Positions 21,253 through 30,944 of a stretch of 64,000 nucleotides of DNA are shown in pieces. The notes under the pieces were generated by a model. It saw nothing but the letters and a program-made list of their open reading frames with translations. It ran no database searches and was not told the DNA's origin. Source of the DNA: Roseomonas sp. OT10 (lineage in GTDB: Bacteria; Pseudomonadota; Alphaproteobacteria; Acetobacterales; Acetobacteraceae); contig NZ_CP087719.1 of the NCBI RefSeq assembly GCF_020991085.1, positions 4,945,001 to 5,009,000 of the forward strand, read 5' to 3'. Position 1 is the first letter of the stretch, and every line of letters starts with the position of its first letter. The position numbers and the translations under genes were made by a program.

Positions 21253-21543
21253 ATGATCAGGAATCTTCTCGCGGCCGCCACCTTCGCGGCCGGCCTGGGC
21301 GTCGCCGCCCTTCCGGCCGGGGCGCAGACGCCCAGCCCCGCCGGCCAGCCCACGGCCGGTGGCCAGCCGGTCACGCCCATGCCCAGGCCGGGCCAGAACT
21401 CCGTGGTGACGCCGGATGCCTCCGCCAGCGTCCCGACGACCCGCAACACCACGGGCGCCACCCCCAGCGACACTAGCAACAGCGCCTCGGCGCGTGGCGG
21501 CTCCGGCACCGGCCCGGTCCCCGGGACCAACACCAACCGCTGA
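21253..21543 (+). CDS. small exported low-complexity protein
   Basis: A 96-residue protein with a signal peptide (MIRNLLAAATFAAGLGVAALPAGAQ, cut near residue 25) and a mature part rich in Pro, Thr, Ser, Gly and Asn, with no cysteine or predicted fold. GGGAG lies nine bases before ATG 21253. Such Pro/Thr/Ser-rich exported peptides are common in Acetobacteraceae; the function is unknown. Confidence 0.65.
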   Translation: MIRNLLAAATFAAGLGVAALPAGAQTPSPAGQPTAGGQPVTPMPRPGQNSVVTPDASASVPTTRNTTGATPSDTSNSASARGGSGTGPVPGTNTNR

Positions 21544-21612
21544 GGCGGGACGACCCGTGGCCGCTCCGGTGGCCGCGGGTCGCGGCGGCCCGGGCGGGCT
21601 GGCGGCCGGCGT

Positions 21613-22419
21613 TCAGGCCGGCACGGCCTCCCTGCCCGGTTGCGCCTCGCGCCACAGGCTCAGCCCGTTCTCCTGCGCCCAGTCGAGCAGCTCGAAGCGG
21701 CCATCGGCGTGTTCGACCAGGGCCGTGCAGGATTCCACCCAGTCGCCGTCGTTCATGTAGAGCACGCCGCCGACGTCGCGCATCTCCGCATGGTGGATGT
21801 GGCCGCAGACCACGCCGTCATAGCCGCCCCGCCGCGCCTCGGTGGCCAGCGCCACCTCGAAGCGGTCGATGGCCTTCACCGCCTCCTTCACCTGGCGCTT
21901 CAGCCATTGCGACAGCGACCAGTAGGGATAGCCGAGCCGCCGCCGGGCGAGGTTGAACCAGCGGTTCAGGTACAGCGCCGCCGTATAGGCGTTGTCCCCC
22001 AGCAGCGCGATGTAGCGGGCATAGCAGACGACGCTGTCGAACTCGTCGCCGTGCATCACCAGCAGGCGGCGGCCGTCCAGCGTGCGGTGTTCCGCCTGGC
22101 GCTCCAGGCGGATGCCCGCGACCTCCAGCCCCAGCCAGTCGCGGAAGATCTCGTCATGGTTGCCGGGGATGTAGGTGACCTGCGTGCCGTGCCGCGCCAT
22201 GGAGAGCAGCCGGCGCAGCACCGCGTCGTGGTCGCCATCCCAGTACCAAGACTTGCGCAGCCGCCAGCCGTCGACGATGTCGCCGACGAGGTAGAGCTGC
22301 TCGCACTCCACCCGCGTCAGGAAGTCGGCCAGGAAGTCGGCACGGCAGTCCCGGGTGCCCAGGTGCACGTCGGAGATGAAGATGCTGCGGTAGCGGCGCC
22401 TCGGCTGGCTCTGCTGCAT
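21613..22419 (-). CDS. UDP-2,3-diacylglucosamine diphosphatase-like metallophosphoesterase
   Basis: A 268-residue calcineurin-type metallophosphoesterase of the LpxH family. All metal motifs are present in order: SDVHLGT near residue 16, GDIVDGW near 46, GNHD near 90, MHGDEFD near 121, and GHIHHAE near 206. The family includes the lipid A enzyme that cuts UDP-diacylglucosamine to lipid X, at the inner face of the membrane. Many alphaproteobacteria use the unrelated LpxI for that step, so this protein could be an LpxH-like enzyme with another substrate. It is divergent from the next ABC receptor. Confidence 0.85.
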   Translation of the reverse strand: MQQSQPRRRYRSIFISDVHLGTRDCRADFLADFLTRVECEQLYLVGDIVDGWRLRKSWYWDGDHDAVLRRLLSMARHGTQVTYIPGNHDEIFRDWLGLEVAGIRLERQAEHRTLDGRRLLVMHGDEFDSVVCYARYIALLGDNAYTAALYLNRWFNLARRRLGYPYWSLSQWLKRQVKEAVKAIDRFEVALATEARRGGYDGVVCGHIHHAEMRDVGGVLYMNDGDWVESCTALVEHADGRFELLDWAQENGLSLWREAQPGREAVPA

Positions 22420-22644
22420 GCGGCCCTCGGTTCCGTTCGTCCCCGCGCTTACGCGAGGCGCGTGACCGCCGCGTGACGCGCCGGTGACGTCTGCGCGAGC
22501 GCCGCGGCAGCGGCCCGGTTGACCGGGGCGGGCGGGGCGCTACCCTCCCGCCCGGGACGCGCGCGGCCATCACCCGGCATTGCCTTCCCCGACCCGGAGA
22601 CCGGGACCGGGCCGGAGGAGGCATGGCCCGAGCGGAGTCTTCCG

Positions 22645-24231
22645 ATGCAGCGACGCACCTTCCTGGCGGCCACGGGCCTGATGGCGACGGGGGCTGCGGT
22701 GTCGGCACCGTCCGTCCTGCGGGCCGCTTCCGCCACCACCCTGCGCTTCACCCCGCAGCAGGACCTCGTCACGCTCGATCCGGTGACGACCAACGCCTAT
22801 GTCACGCGCAACCACGGCACCATGGTCTTCGACACGCTCTACGGCATGGACGACCGCTACCAGGCCACGCCGCAGATGGTGGACGGGCATGTGGTGGAGC
22901 AGGACGGGACGCTCTGGACCCTGACGCTCCGCGACGGGCTGCGCTTCCACGACGGGGAGAGGGTGCTGGCGCGCGACTGCGTGGCGAGCATCCGGCGCTG
23001 GGCGAAGCGCGACCCCTTCGGCGGGACGCTGATGGCCACGACGGAGGAGCTGTCCGCCCCCGACGACCGGACCATCCGCTTCCGGCTGAAGCGTCCCTTC
23101 CCGCTGCTGCCGATCGCGCTGGGCAAGGCGTCCGTTCCGGTCTGCGCCATGATGCCGGAACGGCTGGCGGAGACCGATCCGTTCAAGCAGGTGCCGGAGA
23201 TGATCGGCAGCGGCCCCTTCCGCTTCCTGGCCGACGAGCGCGTGCCCGGCGCGCGCAATGCCTATGCGAGGTTCGAGCACTATGTCCCGCGCAAGGACGG
23301 CAAGCTGACCTGGACCTCCGGCCCGAAGGTCGTCCACTACGACCGGGTCGAATGGACGACCATGCCGGACACCGGCACCGCCTCCAGCGCGCTCATCAAC
23401 GGCGAGATGGACTGGCAGGAATACGCCTATCACGACCAGCTGGAGCTGCTGAAGCGGGCGCGCGGCGTCACCGTGCGCAACCTCGACCCCACGGGTTTCG
23501 TCAGCATGATGCGGCTGAACCACCTCCAGCCGCCCTTCAACAACCCGGCCATCCGCCAGGCGCTCTGGGGGGCTTTGGACCAGGCGGCCTTCATGCAGGG
23601 CATCGTGGGGACGGACCCCTCGCTGTACCACACGCCGCTCGGCTTCTTCTGCCCGGGCACGCCCATGGCCTCGACCGCCGGGCTCGGCGTGCTGGAGGGC
23701 GCGCGGGACCACGACAAGGTGCGCGCCGCCCTGAAGGCAGCCGGCTACAGGGGCGAGACGGTGCTGCTGATGGTGCCCTCCTCGACCGCCGCCGGGGTGT
23801 CGCTGGGCGCCGTCGCGGCGGACATGATGAAGAAGGCGGGGATGACCGTGGACATCTACGCCGTCGAGTTCAACGCCATGCTCCAGCGCCGCAACCGGCG
23901 TGGCCCGGTCTCCGAGGGCGGGTGGAGCGCCTTCGTCACCACCTGGGCCGGCACGGACTGGCTGAACCCCGCCGGCCACATCGCCCTGCGCGGCAACGGC
24001 GAATACCCGGGCTGGTCGGAGAGCCCGCGCATCGAATCCCTGCGCGACGCCTGGTTCGAGGCGCCGGACGAGGCGGCGCAGGCCGCGATCTGCCGCGACA
24101 TCCAGATCGAGGCGATGGCGAACGTGCCCTACTACCCGCTCGGCCAGCACCTGCAGCCCACGGCCTACCGCAACGGCATCACCGGCGTGCTGGATGGCTA
24201 TGCCGTGTTCTGGAACGTGCGCCCGGCCTGA
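22645..24231 (+). CDS. ABC transporter substrate-binding protein, peptide/nickel type (SBP_bac_5)
   Basis: A 528-residue periplasmic receptor of the DppA/OppA family. The Tat-like signal MQRRTFLAATGLMATG is followed by LRFTPQQDLVTLDPVTT and the family landmark LRDGLRFHDGERVLARDCVASIRRW. GGAG lies seven bases before ATG 22645; a longer frame upstream is not supported. No permease genes adjoin. The ligand is unknown: peptides, opines and glutathione are possible for this family. Confidence 0.9.
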   Translation: MQRRTFLAATGLMATGAAVSAPSVLRAASATTLRFTPQQDLVTLDPVTTNAYVTRNHGTMVFDTLYGMDDRYQATPQMVDGHVVEQDGTLWTLTLRDGLRFHDGERVLARDCVASIRRWAKRDPFGGTLMATTEELSAPDDRTIRFRLKRPFPLLPIALGKASVPVCAMMPERLAETDPFKQVPEMIGSGPFRFLADERVPGARNAYARFEHYVPRKDGKLTWTSGPKVVHYDRVEWTTMPDTGTASSALINGEMDWQEYAYHDQLELLKRARGVTVRNLDPTGFVSMMRLNHLQPPFNNPAIRQALWGALDQAAFMQGIVGTDPSLYHTPLGFFCPGTPMASTAGLGVLEGARDHDKVRAALKAAGYRGETVLLMVPSSTAAGVSLGAVAADMMKKAGMTVDIYAVEFNAMLQRRNRRGPVSEGGWSAFVTTWAGTDWLNPAGHIALRGNGEYPGWSESPRIESLRDAWFEAPDEAAQAAICRDIQIEAMANVPYYPLGQHLQPTAYRNGITGVLDGYAVFWNVRPA

Positions 24232-24242
24232 CGGCGGGGCCG

Positions 24243-25289
24243 CTACTCCCACAGCCCGCGCGCGGCGAGCCAGTCCTGGATCAGCCGCGCCACGGCGGCG
24301 TTGTTGCGCTCCATCATCAGCAGGTGGCTGTTCCCGCGCAGCCCACGCTCCGGCAGGGAGACGACGTCCACCGTGCCGCCGAGACCGCGCAGCTTCGCCG
24401 CGAGGTCGAGCCCCTGGCGCCGGATCGCGGACCAGCGCGCGTCGCCGTCGATGAAGTCGCCGTAGAGCAGCAGCACCGGCACGTCGCGCAGCGCGGCGAG
24501 GGGCGCGCCGGCCGCCTCGCCCAGCCCGGCCGGCTCGATCAGCACCAGCGCCTTCACGAGGCCCGGCTCCGCCCGCGCCGCCCGGTCCGCGAAGCCCGCG
24601 CCCTGGCTGTGCGCCATCACCACCGCCGGGCCCACCCGTTGCAGGAGCTGGCGATAGGCGGCCAGGGTGGCGGCGTTGGTCGTCGTCCAGCGCGGCACGA
24701 GCTGGCGGGTGAAGGCGTCGTAGGCCTCGGCCGGGAACTGCCCGCCGGCATGCTGGAGCCGCCCGTGGTAGGAGCCGCGCCCCGGCCCGATGCGGAACCG
24801 TTCCCAGGGGTTGTCCTTGGTCAGGAAGACGGGCTCGCCCGCCGTGATCTCCGGGAACATCGCCCAGCCGGCGCGGCCGCGCTCCACCGCGTCGGAGACG
24901 TAGACGGGCCAGCCCCGCCGCAGGAACCACTGCTGGAAGCCCTCGCGTCCGTCCGGCGTGCTTTCCCACACCACCCCCGTGGTGGCGCCGCCATGCCAGA
25001 GGAGGAGGGGGAAGCGGCCGCGCCGGGGCTCGGGGATGTGGTACTGCACGTACATCCCCTCGACCTGGTAGGTGCCGTTGGGATCGATGCGCAGCGGCGG
25101 CTGGCCGGGCTGGGCCGGCACCTCGCGCGCCGGGCGGCCGCTGACCGTCGCCTCCCGCCCGCCCAGGTGGAAGGAGCCCATGCCCGCCAGCACCAGCGGC
25201 GGCTCCGCGGCGGCGGCCGGGAGGGCGGCCAGGGAGGCCCCGGCCAGCGGGGTGGCGAGCAGGGCGCGACGCGACAGTCCCGATGGCAA
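24243..25289 (-). CDS. exported alpha/beta hydrolase (esterase)
   Basis: A 348-residue alpha/beta hydrolase with a signal peptide carrying RR (LSRRALLATPLAGASLAALPAAAAE). The nucleophile is Ser in AHSQGAG and the closing His is in GNSHLLMMERNN; the oxyanion strand is LLLWHGGATTG. It resembles secreted esterases annotated only as alpha/beta fold hydrolases. The start is a TTG with GGAGGGAG about ten bases upstream. It converges with the peptide receptor gene. Confidence 0.82.
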   Translation of the reverse strand: MPSGLSRRALLATPLAGASLAALPAAAAEPPLVLAGMGSFHLGGREATVSGRPAREVPAQPGQPPLRIDPNGTYQVEGMYVQYHIPEPRRGRFPLLLWHGGATTGVVWESTPDGREGFQQWFLRRGWPVYVSDAVERGRAGWAMFPEITAGEPVFLTKDNPWERFRIGPGRGSYHGRLQHAGGQFPAEAYDAFTRQLVPRWTTTNAATLAAYRQLLQRVGPAVVMAHSQGAGFADRAARAEPGLVKALVLIEPAGLGEAAGAPLAALRDVPVLLLYGDFIDGDARWSAIRRQGLDLAAKLRGLGGTVDVVSLPERGLRGNSHLLMMERNNAAVARLIQDWLAARGLWE

Positions 25290-25366
25290 GGCTGGCTCCC
25301 TCCGGTGCGGGAGGGAGCCTAGCGCCGCTTTGGCCCGGTCGCGAAGCCGTGATGAGCGGTGCCGGG

Positions 25367-28300
25367 CTACTCCGCCGGCGCCGGGCTGATCGGCCCGATA
25401 GGCGGATTGGCGGCGGGGATGCGCCGGCGGCGGGAGAGCCGCTCGCCCAGCGCCTCGAAGCCCAGGTAGAGGACGGGCGTCACGAACAGCGTCAGCGCTT
25501 GGCTGACCGCCAGCCCGCCCACCACGGCGAGGCCGAGCGGCTGGCGCAGCTCCGCCGCCGCGCCCCAGCCCGCGGCGATCGGCACGGCGCCGGCGGCGGC
25601 CGCCAGGGTGGTCATCAGGATCGGGCGGAAGCGCAGCACGGCCGCGTGGCGCACGGCGGTCAGCGCGTCCTCGCCCTCCCGCTGCCGGGCCAGCGCCACG
25701 TCCACCACCATGATCGCGTTCTTCTTCACCAGGCCGATCAGCAGCAGGATGCCGATCACCGCGATCACCGACAGGTCGAGGTGGAAGATCTTCAGCGTCA
25801 GCAGCGCGCCCAGCGTGGCGGCGGGCAGGCCGGAGAGGATGGTCAGCGGGTGGACCAGGCTCTCGTAGAGGACGCCGAGGACGAGGTACATCACCAGCAC
25901 CGCCGCCAGCACCAGCATCCCCTGGCCGGCCAGCGCCTGCTGGAAGATCTGCGCTGTGCCGGAGAAGGCGCCGATCACCCCGGCCGGCGCGCCCAGCTCC
26001 TGCACCGTCCGCTCGATGGAGGCGGTGGCGTCGCCCAGCGACACGCCGGGGGCGAGGTTGAAGCCGATGGTCGCGGCCGGGAGCTGCCCCTGGTGCGCCA
26101 CCGTCAGCGGCCCGGTGGAGCGGGTGACGCTGGCGAGTGCGCTGAGCGGCACGAGGCGGCCGGTGTTGGAGCGCAGGTAGAGCTTGGACAGGCCGGATTC
26201 GTCGCGCTGGTCCTCCGGCAGGGCCTCGACGATCACCGGATAGGCATTGGCCTCGGCATAGATCGTGGCGATCTGGCGCGAGCCGAAGGCGGAGTAGAGC
26301 GCCTGCCGCACCTGGTCCACGGAGACGCCCAGCGCCGCGGCGCGGTTGCGGTCCACCTGCACCTGCACCACCGGCGCGTCGAGCTGGAGGTCGGTGTTCA
26401 CGTCCTGGAGCAGGTGGTCCTGCCGCAGCCGGGCGGCGACGCGCTGGGCGAAGTCGTAGAGCGGCCCCGTCTCCAGCCCCTGGAGGGTGTAGATGTAGAG
26501 CGTCCGCGCCTGCCGCGCGCCGAAGGACAGGTTCTGGATCGGCTGGAGGAAGACCTGGAGGCCCGGCACGCGGGAGACCTCGCGGCGGAGCTGCTGCACC
26601 ACCTCGCCGATCGGCGGCCGCTGGTCGCGCGGCTTCAGCTCCACGAACATGCGCCCCTGGTTGATCGAGAGGCTGTTCCCGACCGCGCCGACGTTGGAGG
26701 CGACGGTGACGACGTAGGGGTTGCGCTGGATGATCTGCGCCGCCTGGCCCTGGAGCTCCAGCATGGCGTCGAAGGAGGCGTCGCGCGGCCCCTCGGTCGA
26801 GACGTTGAGCAGCCCCGTATCCTCGATGGGGAAGAAGCCCTTGGGGATGGTCACCGCCAGCCAGCCGGCGAGCGCGACGGAGCCCAGGAAGCCGAGCCAG
26901 ACCACGGAGCGCCAGCGCAGCGCGATGTCCAGCGCCCAGGCATAGCCCCGCTCGACCGCCTTGAAGCCGCGCTCCAGCACCGCGTCCACCCGGTTGGGCT
27001 TCGGGTGCGCCGGCAGGTAGGCGGCCATCAGCGGCGTGAGGGTGAGGGAGACGACGCAGGAGACCAGCACCGCGAGGCTGACGGTGGCGGCGAAGGCGTT
27101 GAACACGCGCCCCACCACGCCGCCCATCAGCAGGATCGGCAGGAAGACGGCGCAGAGCGAGAGGGTGATGGAGATGATGGTGAAGCCGATCTCGCGCGAG
27201 CCCTTCAGCGCCGCCTCCAGCGGCGGCACCCCCTCCTCGATGTGGCGCGCCACCACCTCCAGCATGACGATGGCGTCGTCCACGACGAGGCCGACGGCGA
27301 GCGTCAGCGCCAGCAGCGTCACGTTGTCGATGCCGTAGCCCAGCACGTACATCAGCCCGAAGGTGCCGGCGAGCGAGATGGGCACCGCCACCATCGGGAT
27401 CAGCGTCGCCATCAGCCGGCGCAGGAACAGCCAGACCACCAGCACCACCAGGGCGATGGCGATCACCAGGCTCTCCTGCACGTCGTGCACGGCGGCGCGG
27501 ATGGAGGTGGAGCGGTCCAGCGCGACGCCCAGATGGGTGCCCGGCGGCAGCGCGGCGCGCAGGCCGGGGAGGGCGGCGACGACGCCGTCCACCACCTCCA
27601 CCGTGTTGGCGTCCGGCTGGCGCTGCACGGCGAGCGTCAGGCCGCGCACCCCGTTGCGGTAGGAGGCGACGCGGTCGTTCTGCACCCCGTCCGCCACGTC
27701 GGCGAGGTCGGTCAGCCGCACCGGCGCGCCGCCGCGCCCGGCCACCACCAGCTCGCCGAACTCCGCCGCGTCCGCCGGCTGGTCGTTGGAACGCAGGACG
27801 AGCTGCTGCCGCTCGCCCGAGAGGGTGCCGACGGGGGTGTTGGAGCTGGCGGAGGCGATGGCGCCGCTGACCTGGTCCAGCGTCAGCCCCATCGAGGCGA
27901 GGCGGTCGGGCCGCATCCGCACCCGGACGGAGTAGAGCTGCTCGCCATAGGTCACGACCTGCGCCACGCCGTTCACCCGCGACAGCGCCGGGGCGATCAG
28001 CGTCGAGGCGATGTCGTTCAGCCGGTAGAGCGGCACGTCGCCGCCCGAGAGGGTGAGCAGCAGGACGGGCGCGTCGGCCGGGTTGGACTTCCGGTAGGAG
28101 GGCGGCTGCGTCATCTCCGTCGGCAGGCGCCGCTGCGCGCGCGTCAGCGCCGCCTGCACGTCCTGCGCCGCCGCGTCGATGTTGCGGCCGAGCACGAACT
28201 GCAGGGTGATCTGCGTCGTGCCCTGGCCGCTGGTCGAGGAGATCTGGTCGATCCCGGTGATGGTGGAGAATTCCCGCTCCATCGGCAGGGCGACGGAGGT

Positions 28301-28480
28301 CGCCATGGTCTCCGGGCTGGCGCCGGGAAGCTGGGCGCTGACGGTGATGACGGGGAAGTCCACCCGCGGCACCGCGGCCACGGGCATGGCGAGGTAGCCC
28401 AGGATGCCGGCGATCACCGCCGCGACCGCCAGCAGCCCGGTCATCACCGGGCGGCGGATGAAGGGGGCGGAGAGGTTCAT
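25367..28480 (-). CDS. RND efflux transporter permease (HAE1/MdtB-MdtC type)
   Basis: A 1037-residue inner-membrane pump of the RND family: one TM helix (FIRRPVMTGLLAVAAVIAG), a large periplasmic loop, helices 2-6 with the proton-relay stretch GLVVDDAIVMLE, a second periplasmic loop, and helices 7-12. The length is the family norm. MdtC/MuxC-like features include RVDFPVITVSAQLPGASPETMA. It overlaps its adaptor gene by four bases (ATGA) and needs an outer-membrane TolC-type channel that is not encoded nearby. Confidence 0.93.
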   Translation of the reverse strand: MNLSAPFIRRPVMTGLLAVAAVIAGILGYLAMPVAAVPRVDFPVITVSAQLPGASPETMATSVALPMEREFSTITGIDQISSTSGQGTTQITLQFVLGRNIDAAAQDVQAALTRAQRRLPTEMTQPPSYRKSNPADAPVLLLTLSGGDVPLYRLNDIASTLIAPALSRVNGVAQVVTYGEQLYSVRVRMRPDRLASMGLTLDQVSGAIASASSNTPVGTLSGERQQLVLRSNDQPADAAEFGELVVAGRGGAPVRLTDLADVADGVQNDRVASYRNGVRGLTLAVQRQPDANTVEVVDGVVAALPGLRAALPPGTHLGVALDRSTSIRAAVHDVQESLVIAIALVVLVVWLFLRRLMATLIPMVAVPISLAGTFGLMYVLGYGIDNVTLLALTLAVGLVVDDAIVMLEVVARHIEEGVPPLEAALKGSREIGFTIISITLSLCAVFLPILLMGGVVGRVFNAFAATVSLAVLVSCVVSLTLTPLMAAYLPAHPKPNRVDAVLERGFKAVERGYAWALDIALRWRSVVWLGFLGSVALAGWLAVTIPKGFFPIEDTGLLNVSTEGPRDASFDAMLELQGQAAQIIQRNPYVVTVASNVGAVGNSLSINQGRMFVELKPRDQRPPIGEVVQQLRREVSRVPGLQVFLQPIQNLSFGARQARTLYIYTLQGLETGPLYDFAQRVAARLRQDHLLQDVNTDLQLDAPVVQVQVDRNRAAALGVSVDQVRQALYSAFGSRQIATIYAEANAYPVIVEALPEDQRDESGLSKLYLRSNTGRLVPLSALASVTRSTGPLTVAHQGQLPAATIGFNLAPGVSLGDATASIERTVQELGAPAGVIGAFSGTAQIFQQALAGQGMLVLAAVLVMYLVLGVLYESLVHPLTILSGLPAATLGALLTLKIFHLDLSVIAVIGILLLIGLVKKNAIMVVDVALARQREGEDALTAVRHAAVLRFRPILMTTLAAAAGAVPIAAGWGAAAELRQPLGLAVVGGLAVSQALTLFVTPVLYLGFEALGERLSRRRRIPAANPPIGPISPAPAE

Positions 28481-29781
28481 CGCGCGGCGGCCTGGGCCTG
28501 CGGGCCTTCGCCGGGCGGGCTGCCGCGGCCGGGCCGGGCGGCGGGCTCGGTGCGCAGGGCGACGCGGGCGCCGTCCTGGAGCCGCTGGGCGCCCTCCGTC
28601 ACCACCAGCTCGCCATCGGCCAGCTCGCCCTGCACCACCGCCCGGCCGGCGGCGTAGCGCACCACCTGCACCGGCACGCGGCGGGCGGTGCCGGTGCGGC
28701 GGCCGGCCTCGCCCGGCGGCGCCCCGGATGCCGCCCCGCCGGGGGCCGGCGCGGCGCCCTGGCCGGCGGCCTCGGGGCGGACGGCGTAGAGGAAGCGGCC
28801 CTGCTGCCCCGTCTGCACCGCCGCCACCGGCACGGACAGCGCCTGCGGCTCGGTGCGCGGCACCAGCGTCACCTCCAGGTACTGGCCTGGCCAGAAGCGG
28901 GAATCCGGGTTGGCGATGCGGCCCTTGAGGCGGATCGTGCCCGTCGCCGTGTCCACCGCGCTGTCGATGAAGACCAGCTCCCCCTGGGCCGGCGGCAGGG
29001 CGTCATCCGGGGCATGCGCCAGCACGGCCGGGGTCTCGCCCCTTCCCTGGGCGGCGCGCAGCTCGCCCAGCCAGCGTTCCGGCACGGCGAAGGTGACGAG
29101 GATCGGGTCGGTCTGGGTGATGGTGGCCAGCACCGCTCCCTCGGAGGCGCGGACGAAGTTGCCCGCCTTGACCGGCAGGGCGCCCAGCCGGCCATCGGCC
29201 TCGGCCCGGATGGTGGCGTAGTCCACGGCCAGGCGGGTCTGCTCCACCGCCGCCTCGCCGGCCTTCACGATGGCGGCCTGGGAGAGGGCGTCCGCCTGGG
29301 CCTGCTCGGCGCGCTGGGCGGAGGCGAAGGCGTCGGAGCGCAGGCTCGCATAGCGCTGGGCATCCGACTGGGCGCGGGCGAGCAGGGCGCGGTCGCGCTG
29401 CAGGTTGGCCTGCTGCTGTTCCAGCAGCGCCTGGGCCGTGCGGCTGTCCAGAGTGAAGAGGAGCTGGCCCTTCCGGACCACCTGCCCCTCCTGGACGTGG
29501 ACCTGCTGCACCTGCCCGTCCACCCGGGCGCGGACGGAGATGACGGACGGCGCCTCGGCATTGCCGTTGGTGGTCACCTCCACGGGCATCGGCCCGACCG
29601 TGGCGGGGGCGGCGCTGACCGCGACGGGCGGGGAGGCGGGGCGTTCCTGGGCGTGCGGCGCAGCGGGGAGGAGGAGGGCCAGGGCCGCGGCCGCAAGCCG
29701 GACAGCGCTGCGGCGCAGCACGGAATGACGCGGCTCGGCCCCGGACAGGAGCGGCCGAAGGGGCGCAATCGAAGGAGGCAT
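28477..29781 (-). CDS. RND efflux periplasmic adaptor subunit (MdtA type)
   Basis: A 434-residue membrane fusion protein. A signal-like segment (RLAAAALALLLPAAPHA) is followed by the lipoyl half-motif VRARVDGQVQQVHVQEGQVVRKGQLLF, a coiled-coil hairpin (about 105-175), the second lipoyl half and a beta-barrel domain. The C-terminus has an unusual Gly/Ala/Pro-rich insert (about 335-375) and tail. The start was chosen at ATG 29781, with GGAG five bases upstream; the frame is open much further but without homology. It is translated first, then the pump gene. Confidence 0.9.
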   Translation of the reverse strand: MPPSIAPLRPLLSGAEPRHSVLRRSAVRLAAAALALLLPAAPHAQERPASPPVAVSAAPATVGPMPVEVTTNGNAEAPSVISVRARVDGQVQQVHVQEGQVVRKGQLLFTLDSRTAQALLEQQQANLQRDRALLARAQSDAQRYASLRSDAFASAQRAEQAQADALSQAAIVKAGEAAVEQTRLAVDYATIRAEADGRLGALPVKAGNFVRASEGAVLATITQTDPILVTFAVPERWLGELRAAQGRGETPAVLAHAPDDALPPAQGELVFIDSAVDTATGTIRLKGRIANPDSRFWPGQYLEVTLVPRTEPQALSVPVAAVQTGQQGRFLYAVRPEAAGQGAAPAPGGAASGAPPGEAGRRTGTARRVPVQVVRYAAGRAVVQGELADGELVVTEGAQRLQDGARVALRTEPAARPGRGSPPGEGPQAQAAAR

Positions 29782-30105
29782 GTTTCTCCGCTGGCCGGAT
29801 CCAGGCCCTGATCGTGAGCTGATATGGCACGGATCGCGCGACGTTGACGGGGGTCGGGAGGGCCGACACTCTTTGTCACCGCAGGCGGGGGGAAAGCAGC
29901 ATGACGGGGTGGAAAGGTGGGCGGTTGCCCGGCCGCGCCCGCCCCGATGGTCCGCGCCCCGGGGTGCCCGGCGACGCGGCCCGGCGCCCCGGCCGGACCG
30001 GTGGCGGCGGTTGCAGGGGGACGCGGCCGCGCGCCGCGGCGCCGCCGGGATGCGCGCCGGGCCCCGCCACGACCAGTGAACGGCAGGAACAAGGGACAAG
30101 GGACC
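29782..30105 (+). other. 324-bp gap between divergent RND and SDR genes
   Basis: It must hold the promoters of the mdtA-like gene and of the SDR gene. The left third is less GC-rich (GTGAGCTGATATGGCACGG near 29813) and is the more likely promoter area. I see no clear operator palindrome and no credible gene. Confidence 0.35.
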
Positions 30106-30849
30106 ATGGCGGGACGTCTGGCCGGCAAGCGTGCCTTCCTCACGGCGGCGGGGCAGGGGATCGGGCGCGCCACCGCGCTCGCCTTCCTCGCCGAGGGGGC
30201 GGAGGTGATCGCGACGGATCGCGACGCGGACAAGCTCGCGGGGCTGGAGGGGGCACGGACCCTCGCCCTCGACGTGCTGGACGACGCGGCGGTGAAGGAC
30301 GCCATCGGCGGCGCCGGGCCGCTGGACATCCTGTTCAACGGCGCGGGCTTCGTGCACCAGAACACGGCGCTGACCTGCACCGACCAGGAATGGGACTTCG
30401 CCTTCGCGCTAAACGTGCGCGCCATGTGGAAGACCATCGCCGCCGCCCTTCCGGGCATGCAGGCCCAGGGCCGCGGGGCGATCGTGAACATCGCCTCCAT
30501 CGCCTCCGCGCTGAAGGCGGCGCCGGACCGCTTCGTCTACGGCACCACCAAGGCGGCGGTGCAGGGCCTCACCCGCTCGGTCGCCATCGACAACGTGGGC
30601 AAGGGCATCCGCTGCAACTGCATCTGCCCCGGCACGGTGGACACGCCCAGCCTGGGCGAGCGCATCGCCGCCAATGCCTCGGCCGCCGGCTCGGTCGAGG
30701 CGGCCCGCGCCGCCTTCGTCGCCCGCCAGGCGATGGGCCGGCTGGGCAATGCGGAGGAGATCGCGGCGCTGGCCGTCTGGCTCGCCTCGGACGAAAGCGC
30801 CTTCGTCACCGGGCAGTCCATCGTCATCGACGGCGGTTGGACGGTATAG
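30106..30849 (+). CDS. SDR family oxidoreductase, likely 2-keto-3-deoxy-L-fuconate dehydrogenase type
   Basis: A 247-residue short-chain dehydrogenase. The cofactor motif is TAAGQGIGRA (residues 13-22), with Asp37 in ATDRDADK favouring NAD(H). The catalytic set is Ser in NIASIAS, Tyr-x-x-x-Lys in YGTTK, and the closing GQSIVIDGGW. This subgroup contains L-2-keto-3-deoxyfuconate 4-dehydrogenase and the 3-hydroxybutyrate dehydrogenase DHRS6. The next gene, 95 bases on, is an FAH hydrolase of the kind that cuts 2,4-diketo-3-deoxy-L-fuconate, which favours the fuconate role. Confidence 0.85.
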   Translation: MAGRLAGKRAFLTAAGQGIGRATALAFLAEGAEVIATDRDADKLAGLEGARTLALDVLDDAAVKDAIGGAGPLDILFNGAGFVHQNTALTCTDQEWDFAFALNVRAMWKTIAAALPGMQAQGRGAIVNIASIASALKAAPDRFVYGTTKAAVQGLTRSVAIDNVGKGIRCNCICPGTVDTPSLGERIAANASAAGSVEAARAAFVARQAMGRLGNAEEIAALAVWLASDESAFVTGQSIVIDGGWTV

Positions 30850-30944
30850 CCTCCGCCGGCGCCCGTCCCAGCGCGCCTCCCATCTCGCCGGCCCCCCGCC
30901 ACCGGGCGGGGCAGGCCGGTGCTCAACGCCAGGGGAACACTGTC

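Noticed and set aside
25283-28657. A 1124-residue open frame opposite the RND pump gene
   Set aside because: It is the antisense shadow of a strongly conserved 1037-residue transporter; composition is His/Arg/Gln-rich nonsense with no domain.
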